Positions 30,271-41,696 of a DNA stretch of 64,000 nt are shown in pieces. The DNA comes from Anthoceros angustus. Its lineage: Eukaryota > Streptophyta > Anthocerotopsida > Anthocerotales > Anthocerotaceae. Position numbers and translations under genes: made by a program. The stretch covers positions 1,571,985-1,635,984 of the forward strand of contig MU008168.1 in NCBI GenBank assembly GCA_010909165.1, written 5' to 3'. The notes below the pieces were generated by a model. That model ran no database searches. It was not told where the DNA came from and saw nothing but the letters and a program-made list of their open reading frames with translations. Numbering within the stretch: the first letter of the stretch is position 1; the number at the start of each line of letters is the position of its first letter.

Positions 30271-31190
30271 TTGAAGGGGGCTAGGGGACTAGCAGCCTCT
30301 TTATGGGCGTGTCAAGAGGAAGTCCGGGCAAATAAGGCCCAAGAAATGACGGAAAGGAGAGCAGGGACCAAATGGCAATTGGAGGCCATGGAGTCCGATG
30401 AGAAGGCAGCCAAGCTGGAGAAGGCTGTGGAGAAGCTCCAGCGACCTTGTGGATCAACGGAGCGGAGAAGGTCCTGGAGGGGAGGTTGTCACAAACCGAG
30501 GAGAGAGCCATTCGAGCAACAACCCAACGGGATGTGGAGGCGTATATGAAGAGCATTTTGCCCAATTAGAGCAAGAGAAAGGGCAAAATAGAGGCCCTAG
30601 GAAGGAGAAGGTAGCGTCCAACAAATGGACGCAAGAACAGTGTGATGGCTACCCAAGCCATCAAGATCCGGACATGGAAGAGGAATTGCGAAGGACCCGG
30701 TTCAATTTGGAAGAGAAGCGCCAGGGGGCTCAAGATCAAGAAAAGAGCTAGAGCGCGAGGAAGTGGCAAGTGGAGAAGGAGAGACTTGCCAAGCAAGTGG
30801 TTGAGCTGGAACAAAGGAGGTTCCAAGAAGAGGAGTACCACAAGAAAGTGGTACACAGGATGCTGGTGGTGAGGAAGAGGAGATTTTGGGCAGATTATGC
30901 CCTTCAAGCAAAGATGGCCAACCAGCTGAAGGGAGCAAGGGAGGAGAATGTGACCCTCCATGTCAAGGTGGGAGAATTGACCACTCAAGGGACGCCTACA
31001 AGGGTAGGTGTGAGGATGGAGAGTGGCCCACGGAGATTGATGATCTCCAGATGCAGTATCATAGCTTAGGGGCTCACCTCCATAATAGGATTTTGAAGGC
31101 CAACAATGAGGTGTTACGGTTGGCCAAGAGGAGGACATTGGGTCCTCATGATGATGACAGAAGGAGTTGCAACAAGTGAACCTGAGGCCT
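30271..31190 (+). pseudogene. Coiled-coil ORF of long-LTR element, copy 1
   Basis: Highly charged, Lys/Glu/Arg-rich reading broken over three frames: VRANKAQEMTERRAGTKWQL, DEKAAKLEKAVEKLQR, EKERLAKQVVELEQRRFQEE, YHKKVVHRMLVVRKRRFWAD, EIDDLQMQYHSLGAHLHNRI and LGPHDDDR. A related ORF follows the next LTR at 36300-37440. It is not a recognisable Gag or Pol. It ends just before a purine-rich tract and an LTR, where an internal retroelement ORF would be. Confidence 0.5.
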
Positions 31191-31224
31191 CCGATTTTGA
31201 TGAGGCTAAATGACATGGACTCCG

Positions 31225-31295
31225 AGGAACTGGAGGGCAAGGAGGAAGAGGAGGAGGAAGAGGAGGAAGATGGCGCGGAGGAGTAAGGAGACAGC
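31225..31295 (+). other. Polypurine tract-like run
   Basis: About 70 nearly all-purine bases (GGAAGAGGAGGAGGAAGAGG and flanks) between the coiled-coil ORF and the LTR: the expected place for plus-strand priming. The 71-bp length is more than a normal PPT, so it may also code for a Glu-rich tail. Confidence 0.45.
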
Positions 31296-33000
31296 CCGCC
31301 TCACAAGGGGTCACCCTACCACGGTAGGTGACCAGCCTACCACGGTAGTGCGGACTACCGTGGTAGACAACTCAACCTACGCCGGTAGTGGGACTACAGG
31401 TAGGGCAACAGCGGGGCTGTCGAGGCGCTGGTGAAGGAAGGAGCCGGGGCCTAGTGACACCCCCGCAGAATAGAAGAGGAGGTGGGGAGACAACCCCACC
31501 GGAGGAGACAGGACGGATCCGACCAAGAAGAAGGAGGGTGAGAAGTTCCCTCACCCCACGAGCGAGGGAAGGGCCCGAGAGAGAGGTCGATGCAAAAAGG
31601 GCCCGAGGATTAGTGAAATCCGACAATTGAGGAGGAAGAATCTTTGAGAATGCTCCATGATAGGTATGGACAAATCAAGAGGAAGGAGCACGGAAGATTC
31701 CAACCCAAGAGGCACAGATGGGGAGAGAAGAGAAGAGAAGATCGACTACCATGGTAGGTCGCCTACCCCGTAGTCCGCCACTACCGCGGTAGGGTGCTGA
31801 TGAACGGGGCGCGACCAGGCGGCCGAGGCTGGAGAAAAGGGCGCCTAGGTGCGCGGAAGGGGGCGCGATTGCTGGAGGGTGACAGGAATTGGGGCGCCGC
31901 CCTGTAAAATTGAAGGAAGGGGCAGGATTGTACTTGCCCCACACATCAGGAAGACGACAGGATCTGGGGAAGGGACAGGAGCAAAAGGAGGGCGAGGGAG
32001 CCAATCCACAAGGGACACGTCGCCACCCCAGCGAGATAAGGACTGAGAATGGTCAATGACCATAAATGAGCTTTGGGGAATGGGAAGGATAAGTGGTGTA
32101 GACTGACATCCTTTAAGGATGATCTTAGGTGAAGTTACTAGAATAGAATTTACCACGGATCGATAATAGATTTAGGTGCCATTAAATGTCGTGTAGGAAA
32201 TAATAGAAAATTGGAAAAGGTGACCGCAGAGGTCACCTAAGGGAGGTTGTATGTGGAAGGCCTCCTATAAGAGGAGGAGGATTTCACAAAGTAAAGTATC
32301 ACGCCTTGCGCCCATCATCGAGTCCTTTGCCCTTGTAAAGGAATTTCGCTACCGTGAGCCAACGCACCTGCAGAGAGGAAGTCGCGTGGTCGGAGTGCTT
32401 GGTGGAGGACTTGTCAAGTGCCTAAACGAGTTGCTCCCCTTGTGAATGGTTGCCGTGAAATTGCTTTGCTTTGGGTGTGTGGCAATGCCTGGAACTCGGC
32501 TTGAGGGTAGACTACAGGAAAGACTGAGGTTCTCACTGCGTGTCAAACTCATAGCAACCGCCCAAGGAAGAACTTGCTGGTGGAGGCCGACCAAAAAGGG
32601 GCCAGAAGGACAGAGAAGGCCACAAAGGCAGCCTAAGGGACGAATCCCAACCGCAAGTAAAAGAGCGCCTCCGAGTGGAGAAGAGTGGTCTTAGAAGTAG
32701 GGACGAAATTGCGGTGTGGATCGGTCCCCGGCGCCCGTGATAGGCCTCGCGCTAAGGTGAATTCGCATTGTGTTGTGTCGTTGTAGGTCGAGGATTGGTA
32801 GTTTTTCGAGCGCGCATGCACTGTAAGAGGGTGAGTAGAGGGCGCCTTGCTCGCTTAGAAGGTGAAGTTGTGTCTCGCAGCGACGGTTATCGCACCCCTC
32901 GAACTTTCACACAAGTCTCATGGGACGAAACCCAACGCACGGTTGCTGGATAAGCGTGCTAGAGTGGAGGATCTCGAGCCCTGGGGTTTTCCCTACCACA
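31296..33000 (+). mobile_element. Long LTR, copy A
   Basis: Ends ...GGGGTTTTCCCTACCACA. Contains CTACC/GGTAG palindromes near the start (31315-31404 and 31746-31792), TATAAGAGG at about 32266, and an R/U5 region (CCTTGTGAATGGTTGCCGTG, GAAATTGCTTTGCTTTGGG) shared with copy B and with the LARD LTRs at 55.4 and 60.4 kb. The 5' border is approximate. Confidence 0.65.
31315..31792. repeat. Cluster of CTACC-NN-GGTAG palindromes
   Basis: 31315-31328, 31336-31348, 31355-31366, 31376-31388 (imperfect), 31746-31757 (CTACCATGGTAG, perfect) and 31781-31792 (CTACCGCGGTAG, perfect). The CTACCATGGTAG word is kept in copy B at 33433-33444. Confidence 0.85.
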
Positions 33001-33152
33001 CTTGCTTCTTCCCTTGAGCTTCGCCTCGAGCTAGCTTTTCAAGGCCTAGAGCTCTATATCCCGTGGTCGGAGTGGGTAGCTATCCTGAGGTCGACATCAT
33101 CCGTATTCCGCTGTAGGTTGTAGCAATTGCGGTGTGGGATGGATGCGGAGGT
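33001..33152 (+). other. Start of internal region between tandem LTRs
   Basis: CTTGCTTCTTCCCTTGAGCT to TTGCGGTGTGGGATGGATGC follows LTR copy A and recurs after copy B (34704-34835). So the unit LTR-plus-5'-internal sequence is tandemly repeated. Confidence 0.6.
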
Positions 33153-34703
33153 GGAGAAGAGAAGAGGAGGTGGGGAAACAGGCCCAGGAGGGGCGGACGG
33201 ATCCGACCCGTTAAGAAGAAGGAGGGTGAGAAGTTCCCTCACGGCGAGGAAGGGCCGAGCCGGGAGAAGGCTGCGAGGGCCGGAGGATTAGTGGAAATCG
33301 GTGACAATTGAGGGAGGAAGAATCTTTGAGAATGCTCCATGATAGGTATGGACAAATCAAGCAGAGGAAAGGAGCACGGAAGATTCCAACCCAAGAGGCG
33401 TAGAGATGGGGAGAGAAGAAAATGAAGATCGACTACCATGGTAGGTGGTGACCTACCAGATAGTGCGGACTACCAGGAGGTCGATGCGGCGACGGGAGGC
33501 TGGAGAAAAGGCGCTAGGTGCGGAAGGGGCGAGACTTTGAGTGAGGAATTGGGCGCCGCCAAAATTGAAGGAAGAGGCAGGATTGTACACACACAGGCAC
33601 AGGGATCCGGGAAGGGACAGAGGGCAAAGGAGGCGAGAGCCAATCCACAAGGGACACGTCACGCCACCCAGTGAGATAAGGATTGATGGTCAATGACCAT
33701 AAATGAGCTTGAGGGAATGGGAAGATAAGGTGGTGTGGTGACATCCTTTAAGGATGATCTTAGGTGAAGTTACTAGAATAGAATTTACCAAGGATCGGAC
33801 AATAGACTTAGGTGCCAGCATTAAATCTTTGGCGGTAGGAAATAATAGAAAATTGGAAGGTGACTGCGGTGGGTCACCTAAGGGAGGTTGTATGTGGGAG
33901 GCCTCCTATAAGAGGAGGAGGATTTCACAAGTAAAGTATCATCCGTCTTGCGCTTCCATACTCATGAGTCCTTTGCCCTTGTAAAGGAATTTCGTGCATT
34001 GTGAGCCAACGCGTGCAGTGAGGAAGTCGCGGTGGTGGTGCTTGGTGGAGGACTTGCTCGTGCAAGTGCCTAAACGAGTTGCTCCCTTGTGAATGGTTCT
34101 TTGAAATTGCTTTGCTTTGGGGTGTGTGGCAATGCCGAGACTCTCGGCTTGAGGTAGACTAGGGGAAAGACTCACTGGAGGTTCTATTGTGTGTCAAACT
34201 CATAGCCAGCCCAAGGAAGAACTTGCTGGTGGAGGCCGACCCAGGCGGTTGTGCCGTAAGGGACCCAGGGCATGTGAGCCGCGAGCCGAGAACTAAGGAC
34301 GAATCCGTCACAAGTAAAAGAGCGCTCCCGAGGTGGAAGAGTGGTCTTAAGTAGGGACAAATGCGGTGTGGATCGAGGGGGTCCCTGGCGCCCGTGATGA
34401 GCTCCTCGCTAAGCGGGACACCAGGTGTTAATTGTGTCGTTGTAGGTCGATTGGTAGTTTTGAGCGGTGCAAGTAGTGCAGCAGTGGCGCAAGAAGAGGG
34501 TGAGTAGAGGCGCCTTGCTCGTTTAGAAAGGCTGAAGTTGTGTCTCCAGTAGCGATCGGTCATCGCAAGGCCTCGAACTTTCACACAAGTCTCATGGAAT
34601 GAAACCCAACGTGCGAACGGCCGGACATGGGATAAGCGGCGTGGCCGGGCTAGAGTGGGAGTGATCTCGAGAGCCCCGGGTTTTCCTACACCACACTTGC
34701 TTC
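33153..34703 (+). mobile_element. Long LTR, copy B (5'-truncated)
   Basis: Matches copy A from GAAGAGGAGGTGGGG onward with a period of about 1.7 kb, has TATAAGAGG at 33907 and ends GGGTTTTCCTACACCACA. Differences from copy A are mostly 1-10 bp insertions or deletions. A tandem duplication or unequal exchange between elements explains the arrangement. Confidence 0.65.
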
Positions 34704-36300
34704 TTCCCTGAGCCTTACGCCTCGAGCTAGCTTTTCAAGGCCTAGAGCTCTATATCCCGGTCGGAGTGGGTAGCTATCGGAGGTTCGACATCATCCGTTG
34801 TAGGTTGTAGCAATTGCGGTGTGGGATGGATGCGGAGGTGGAAGGTGTGAGACAAGGATGGATGCCGAGGTGGAAGGTGTGAGACAAGGATGGATGCGGA
34901 GGTGGAGATGAATGGAGTGACACCTCACGACATTGTGATGACGATCCGCAAAGGTGCCGTGCCGAGCCTGCGATTGCGCAATGTGCGAGAGTTGAACAAG
35001 GCCGTTGTCGCCTGTTGTTGAAGGCGGGTGGAATTATATGTTGGCTTTCGTGCCAACCGCAAGCTCGCTTGTGAGTACGAAGCCTCAATACGTCCCGTGT
35101 GGATGCGGACCGCAGATCGGACAGTCGGGCGGAGGTCCGACGGCCGGAGGGTTTGAGCTCCCAAGAGGATGGTGCAGCAGTGGCGGCGGCACAGTCACGC
35201 CATGGCCGGGCATGCACGGAGATGGCCATCCGCTGGAAGGCGCTGCGGCTCGCGGTGCGCGGTGGCATCATTCGCGGGCGGGTGGGTGTGTCGCCGCTCG
35301 GTGAATCCGTGGAGGGAATGGCGGAACATGGACGCTATATGGACTCCTTGGAGTGGAGGAGAAATGCCTGGCCAGGATCGCAGCGGAAGGACAAGGCGGG
35401 CGTTTGTGGGCTCGGCGTGGTGAGAGGAGCTGCATCTGGCGTCTTCTTGGCCTTTGAATTGGGGTAGATTTCTGCAGCCTTCGGTGGTTGAGGAATTCAA
35501 GTTCTTAAGGGAAAGGTCCTTGGCCTTGCGGGAGAATGCTTGGCCTTTGGTGTGGAAAATCCCGCCCTCACCATATATGAAAGTGAGGGTTTAGCTCATT
35601 TGAGTTGTCGGGAGGCCAAGGGCAGGCACCAGGCGATGTCGGAGGGCGAGACGAAGATACATTTTTTCATATCGAGGAAGGTTTTGAGGAGGATAATGAG
35701 GGCAAGTGGTGGGAGATGAAGGCCAGCGGCCACGGAGGAGTGCGCAAGGCGTCCAGCATGGAGGGAGCGAGCACATCGGAGGAGAAAGAAAAGCGAAGGA
35801 GAAATAGAAGGATGCCGAACAAGGAGGCGATTTTTGTGTTTTGAGAAGTCTCCTCTCAGACTTTGGGATTTTCGATGCTCTTGGCAAATGCTCATGGGTT
35901 CACGATGGGCATTGGGCCTATTCTAATGTAATTGGTTGAGTCTTGCTACGAATTTCAGGCAGCGGAGAAGCAGAGACACGGAGGAGAACATCATCAAGGA
36001 TGGGTTCACACATTCGTAAGGTATATGGGAGGCGAGCGAGTGATGGTGTGGCTCCCAGAGAGGAATGAGATGGAAAAAGAGCGTTTTACCTTCGATAAGC
36101 TCTCGGCATGCTCATCGAATACGACGGAATCGGACGGATAAGATTGCGACCTCAAGTGGAAGCTTTTAGGATAGTTTTGGGGTGACCATGTCGTGAACCA
36201 CCTACGCATTCTTTCATTTCATGTGGAAGGCGAAAAGGAGCTCGGCTGGGGACAACCATCTTTGGCGCCTATGAGCATCAAGGACAAACAAGCAAACATT
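34704..36300 (+). mobile_element. Internal region of long-LTR element, decayed
   Basis: After the LTR-B end come three GATGGATGC(G/C)GAGGTGG-type short repeats (34825-34900). A coding-like stretch (35090-35530, with VVRGAASGVFLAFEL and FKFLRERSLALRENAWPLVW) is loosely matched by 38400-38900. The rest is low in complexity. No pol motifs. Confidence 0.4.
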
Positions 36301-37440
36301 GGACAATGAGGCGAGCACATAGCACCTTGCATGTGGGGGCACATGGGTTCTTGACGGAAGAAAGTGGAGGAGTCTTACGACCATTTGAAGTGGTCCCTCG
36401 AGGGGCAGGTCCCTCTCCTAAGAAGGTGAAGAAGGAGGAGGAACCCAAGGTGGAGCAAGGAGTGCTTCACCACGGTGGTGATCTTGGATGATGAGACCAC
36501 CCGTCGCCAAGAGAAGAGGTGCACGTCCGAGGGGAGGCAGGTGGCACAAAGGAAGAGGTGGCGGTGCCACCATGTCTGAGGAGGCAACCCCATGGAGGCG
36601 GGGGTGGTGGAACTAACCCACCCAGGAGATGGCCAGAGTCACGGAGTTCCAATCGGCAGTGGTGGAGGCAGAGAAGGATCAGTCGAGGAGAATGAGAAGA
36701 CAAAGGCTTTGAAGGATCTGACCATCTAATTGATACTCCATTAGTGAAGCAAGCCTTACAGTAGAGTTGGAGGTGAGGGCGCCGTCGGGGACGGTAGCAA
36801 CCCTTGATCGAGGTGGGAGAAGGATAGCAAGGCTATCAAGGAGATGGCTAGCAAAGGCGCCTAGTTGACTGAGAAGGTTGGGGCTCGGATTGAAGCGTGA
36901 GGCAAGAAGTAGGGGCGAATGAAGTGGCTACCCTCAACGGAAGATTGAGAGGCGGGGTGTGGGAAGGAGTGGCATGACAACTCTCTCCAGTGAGAAGAGA
37001 GAATGGGGACTAAGGCATCCGAGGCGCGAAGCCAAGAATGAAGGAGGAGGCCAAGCTCAAGGAGCTGGAGGAGGAGCCACTTGGAGCAAGGCGTGAGGCT
37101 CCAAAGCAAACAGAGGCGACCAGCGGTGGAAGGAAGAAGTACAGGAAAATGATGCATCGCATCTTGGTCGTCGAGCAAGCTTCGGTGATATGCATGAGGA
37201 TCTTGGAGGCATGGAAGAGATGCATAATGTCACTCTGAGTTTGAGTGGTGGATGCTGCAGTAAGATAGCCTCGAGTGGCGAGGAATTTGATGAGATTTGC
37301 TTGAAGGGCCTTGAGGTCCACTTACATGCTAGGGTCAACAAGTTTGCCAAGGAGATGCCTTGTTGACAAGGAAGTTGTTGGGTCCCCACGATGACGACAG
37401 ATTTTGGAGAATTGCGACTCGACTTAGATTAGGACTTGGA
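36300..37440 (+). pseudogene. Coiled-coil ORF of long-LTR element, copy 2
   Basis: VPRGAGPSPKKVKKEEEPKV, KEEAKLKELEEEPLGARREA, KKYRKMMHRILVVEQASV, then across frames VHLHARVNKFAKEM and LGPHDDDR. Alignment with copy 1 (YHKKVVHRMLVV..., HLHNRILKANNEV, LGPHDDDR) shows common descent in the same order. Several frameshifts. The shared tail and position between LTRs suggest this is the element's own protein. Confidence 0.5.
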
Positions 37441-37699
37441 GTGAAATGGATGCGAAGGCTCGATTGGGAGGAGCCAATGGAAGAGGAAGATTTCAATCTT
37501 GGTGGGGTCACTAAGCGGCATGCAACACCCAACCACTTGAAATTCCACGGCTCTGAGATGGCTACGAGGCGGTGCCTCTACAAGGCGCCACAAGAGGGGC
37601 GTTCACTTCATCTTATCGCCCGACATGTGGAGGTTCTTTCACATGACGACCTGAAGAGATCGGATGGGCATCCCCACAAGAGGAGGAAAGGTGGTTGGG

Positions 37700-38160
37700 C
37701 GCACTCCACATAAAGAAATGCGAGATAGTTGGTAGGGGAGTGAATGGGTCATTAAGACCCCTAGGGGGTTAATTGTTAGGAGGTAGGTTAAGAACCTTTT
37801 GAGGCCACCTACTTAACCTTAAACAACCCACCTACCCACCAGACTTAATTAATCTTTGGGAGCTCCTATAAGGGAGGAGCTCCCATAATAAAATGTCATG
37901 CCTTGCTCTCCGACTGTGCTTGTCTTGCTACAAGCGTGCGTGCAGGTGATGCATGGCAGTAGGGTCTTGAGGTGCAGTGACCGGTGACCAAACCTTTCTT
38001 CTGGAGGTAGCAGTGGGTGGCGTTCACTGAACCATTGTGGTTGCGATGGCTCTGCAGGCTAAGGAAGACCCCTAGCATCGGCCGGGGCGTCACATCTGTC
38101 GCCTGAGTCCGTGAGGTGCCCTATATGATCAGGCGATTCTTTGGAGGCCGGGAGGCGCCA
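37700..38160 (+). mobile_element. LTR U3-R fragment, related long-LTR family
   Basis: The core promoter TATAAGGG (37867) in GAGCTCCTATAAGGGAGGAGC, a small palindrome, is followed by ATAATAAAATGTCATGCCTT, which parallels the leader AAGTAAAGTATCACGCCTTG of copies A and B. ACCTACTTAACC / GGTAGGTTAAG inverted words lie just upstream. Confidence 0.5.
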
Positions 38161-39200
38161 GGCGATGTTAGCTAGGAAGGTGGAAGGATGAGAGGAGAGG
38201 AGAGAGAGGTGTGAGACAAGAGATGGAGAGGCGAGGGGCGAGAGAGGATGAGAGAGGGCCTAGAGGATGAGCAAGAGGTGAGAAGGAAGGAGCAAGAGAG
38301 AAAGAAAAGACAAAAGAGAGAGGAGGAAGCGGGGGAAGGTGGGGTGAATGCTGACAAAAGAGCTTGAGGCGGCCCAAATTTACCAGAAGGGTCGGGGATG
38401 TAGGGCTCGCTGGTGGGAGGATTGCCCACCACCGGTTTTGAGCTCCCAAGTAGCGGCATGCGGGCTTGCATCTCGCGGCGTGGGCAGCGCCGGTAGCCAT
38501 CCGCGACGGTGGTGCGCTCCGGACCCCGCGGCTCTCCCGGGTGACTTGCGGCTCCATCATGTCGGGCGTGTGGGTGGACGCCAAAGCGCGCTCCCTCAAG
38601 GGTGGCGGTGAATCGGAGTCGGTGGGAGTAGCGGTGTGGAGAACATGGACAAACTGTGTGCCGTCTTGACTCGCGCTTTGGAGGTGGAGTGAGACAACGG
38701 TGCCATGGGCGTGCTTGTTCGCGCTTTGTTTCGATATAAGTGCAGTGTTTGTGGGCGTGCTCGTGCCTCATGAGGATGTCGCGGTCGCAATCTGGCGTCT
38801 TGTCAAGCGGGCGATTGGAGCTATATGATTCTGCGCAAGCCTAGTGCGAGGATTCCAAGTTCTTAAATGCAAGGGACACTTCAACATGCGAGACCGCGTG
38901 CGTGGCCATAGGGGTGATTCGGACGCCCGCCCATGTTTGAAGTGCGGTGTGGGAGCTAGATTTTGCGAGCATGTCACGGACGTGATGGCCACCATGCCTT
39001 CCATCTTCACAATTACGCCCGCCGGGCCGTTCGGACGACCATATGTCTTTTCATATGAGAGTCGTGGCGGGACGGACAGTATATCTCATGCACGATAACG
39101 AGGGCAAGGTGGTGGGTGTCGATGCGACAAGCGCTGCGGTTTGAGGTGGCTTCCTCCTACCCGTACACGCTTTGTGAGCACCATGTTTCTGCTGGATCCT
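38160..39200 (+). other. Decayed retroelement internal sequence
   Basis: Purine-rich low-complexity DNA (38180-38330), then a region matching 35090-35530 (TTTTGAGCTCCCAAG, GGTGAATC) with the reading RDRVRGHRGDSDARPCLKC. CLKCGVGARFCEHV has Cys/His spacing but is not a known zinc finger. No intact ORF. Confidence 0.35.
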
Positions 39201-39829
39201 TGGCTGGATTTCGTTGGAAACAAGGATAAATAATTAGAACAACGAACATGCCTAGTCATTAGCTTGTTTTCGGTTTGAGAGACTCCTCAACTGTTTGCAT
39301 CCTTCAAATCTGCAACATTGGTCTATGCTTCAAAGCTTCATGACAATCGCCTTGTGTGGTTGGGCTAGCTACAATTAAATATTAAATTAAGCTTTCACTA
39401 AAGAGCATGACGTCGAACATCATTTCTTTCCTTCGCGCATTTGCAAGCAACATCACCGAACGTTCACGTTAACGTTAACGTTGGTGGTGATCATCGCAGA
39501 TGAAATGAACGAAACATTTTTTACATGATAAAAGGCATTCACTCCATGCTCCTCAAATTCCAAACATCGATCGTCACCGACCGGTTTGGAATCACGTGGT
39601 ACCATGTCGCTTACCATGTCTTTTGAAACCAACTTGCAAATCATCATCTTGATATGGCGATCGGCGAGCAACACAAGATGAGTTCCGAGCCCACTTTTTC
39701 CGATCGTGAGTGCAAGGGGCTTTGAAATATGCACAGGCGGTGGTAGATTCTATTGTCGTTGGAGCGGTGGAAGGATGAAGTGCATCGGTCAATGTGAGCA
39801 TACTCGAGCTCGAGGCCAGTGCGGCAAAG
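39201..39829. other. Unassigned spacer downstream of integrase fragment
   Basis: A minus frame at 39453-39734 is open for 93 codons and could be the decayed C-terminal tail of the gypsy polyprotein at 39.8-40.8 kb. It shows no chromodomain or PHD signature. ACGTTAACGTTAACGTT is a short repeat at 39467-39483. Confidence 0.35.
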
Positions 39830-40800
39830 TGGTGTCGGGATCAAAACATGGTTCTAGTGTTCGGAAGGCGGGGTGAATCACGAGATTCGGGAGGAAGGGC
39901 AAGCTCATAGGCCACGGGGCCAATGCAGCGGAGGATACGGTAAGGACCAACAAAGCGAAATCTTATCCCGGAAGGGATAAATTCGAGGCAGAAGACAAGA
40001 CATAGGTACCAACAAATTCTTGAGGGCAGCGATGATTGGCGATTGGGCTTGGTTTGGGTTCCATGGGCAAGACGAGCCTCTGCGAGGGACACGTTGGGTG
40101 AGAAAATCGACAAGCGGCGGGACACAAGCGGCAGGCAAGGGAAGCGAAAACGCGCGGGGTGAAAACCTTTGTTGAACAAGAATGGAGTAACTCGGGTTGA
40201 GGCGTTAGGGGCGTTGTTGTAGGCAAACTCACGAGGTGGAGAAAGTCCAGCCGAGTTTGGTGCACTGCATAAGCACGGAGTATATCCTCTAAAACTTGAT
40301 TAGCTCGCTCCGTAGCACCATCCGTCGAGGATAAAAGGCGATGAACATCGAGCTTGGTGCCAAGACCACAATGAACCGCTTGCGAGCGGGACGTAAACTG
40401 GAATCATGATCGCTCACAAGAGGCGAGGGAGGCCATGGGCACGATAAACCACTTTCGAATAAGTCGGTTTGTTCGTGAGCATGTCTCGAGTGGAGGCAAG
40501 GAGCACTTGATGAGTAAGCTTATTCGTGAGACCGACCAGCGCATCAAAGCCGATGCGGCGAGGCAATCCGGTTATGAAGTCAAGTGTGACTTGAGACGGG
40601 GCAAGGGTTGGAGCGGGCCGGCAAGGCGTTGGTGACAAGCTTTGTTGCATTGGCATAAGTTGCAAAGGAGGACATAATCTCGGACGTCTGATTGAGTGAG
40701 GCCAAAAATAGAGCCGATTGAGAGTGGTAGTAGTAAGATTTATGACATAGATGGAACATCGTGGGCTTGAAATCAAAGCCCGGCAAATATGGGGAACTTA
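39830..40800 (-). pseudogene. Ty3/gypsy integrase fragment
   Basis: Read on the minus strand: remnants of the HHCC region (40.6-40.75), the catalytic core (VTLDFITGLPRRIGFDAL, VVYRAHGLP), QVLEDILRAYAVHQTRLDFL plus FAYNNAPNAST, and the C-terminal GPY/F module (FVGPYRILRCIGPVAYELAL). Split over three frames. This subfamily differs from the PHD element at 45.8-52 kb. Confidence 0.75.
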
Positions 40801-40805
40801 AGGGA

Positions 40806-40970
40806 TGTCATACCATGTGACACTACTCTGCACTTGGGTTTAGTGTTTGATTAGCATTAATTAATCTAATGACTTGTCTTTAAGTAATTAGTATTAATTA
40901 ATCTAAAGCGCTTACATTAATTAAGTATTGATTAGTGTTAATGAAACATGGTTAGCAATAGCTAACGGGA
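40806..40970 (+). mobile_element. AT-rich LTR copy 2, truncated
   Basis: TGTCATACCATGTGACAC, then GCACTTGGGTTTAGTGTTTG and TTAATTAATC blocks, ending abruptly after ATTAGTGTTAATGAAACATG. It abuts the integrase fragment head to head. Confidence 0.7.
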
Positions 40971-41696
40971 TGGCTTTCAAGGTCACTAAGCATAGGGCAA
41001 TGCATGCAAGCCACCTCTTCATCCCACTTGGACAGTTTCAGGGATTGCTCCTATCTATAGCAATCCTTGCGATCTTCCTTTGATGTCCTCTCATAGATGA
41101 CTGACCCCAATCTATTCTCTTTCTTTAATAAAAACCAATTATTTTTCTCCCATGTGCAGTTTGCATTCACATCCAATGTAGGATATCGTATGCTATGGTA
41201 CGCTCTCGAGGCTTGTCCATCTCCTCCACACATAACTTACGTGTGTCAGCCCGAGATTTATCCCTTCGATCTGTAAGATTTCTGTTGGTCTACCATCCTC
41301 TTGACATTGGCCTTGTGCCCTATGAGCCACCTTCCTCCCAATCTTGCATTCACCCCTTCAGACAGAACATGTTTTGATCGCCACACCATTCACTTTGCGT
41401 TGAGCTCAGTATGCTCATTGACGCAGTAGTCCTTCCATGCGACAATAGAATCTACCGCCATGAGGCATATTTCAAAGCCCTTGCACTCACGATCAAAAAG
41501 TCTCAATATCTTGCGTTGCTCTCGCCACTCAAGATGATGATTTTCAAGTTGGTTTAAAGACATGGTACGACATGGTACCACGTGATTCTTGCTACGATCT
41601 AGTTTGGAATGAGCATGGAGGAATGCCAATCATGAAAAAAGTGTTCATTCTCATTTCTCATCGCGATGAGGAAACCAACGCGTTAACGCACTGAAA
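40971..41696. other. Unassigned repeat-region DNA
   Basis: No recognised gene. The longest open frame (41390-41629, minus) has no known motif. Confidence 0.4.

Noticed and set aside
30566-31240. 224-codon minus ORF
   Set aside because: Complement of the Lys/Glu-rich coiled-coil ORF; Pro/Leu/Ser-rich shadow.
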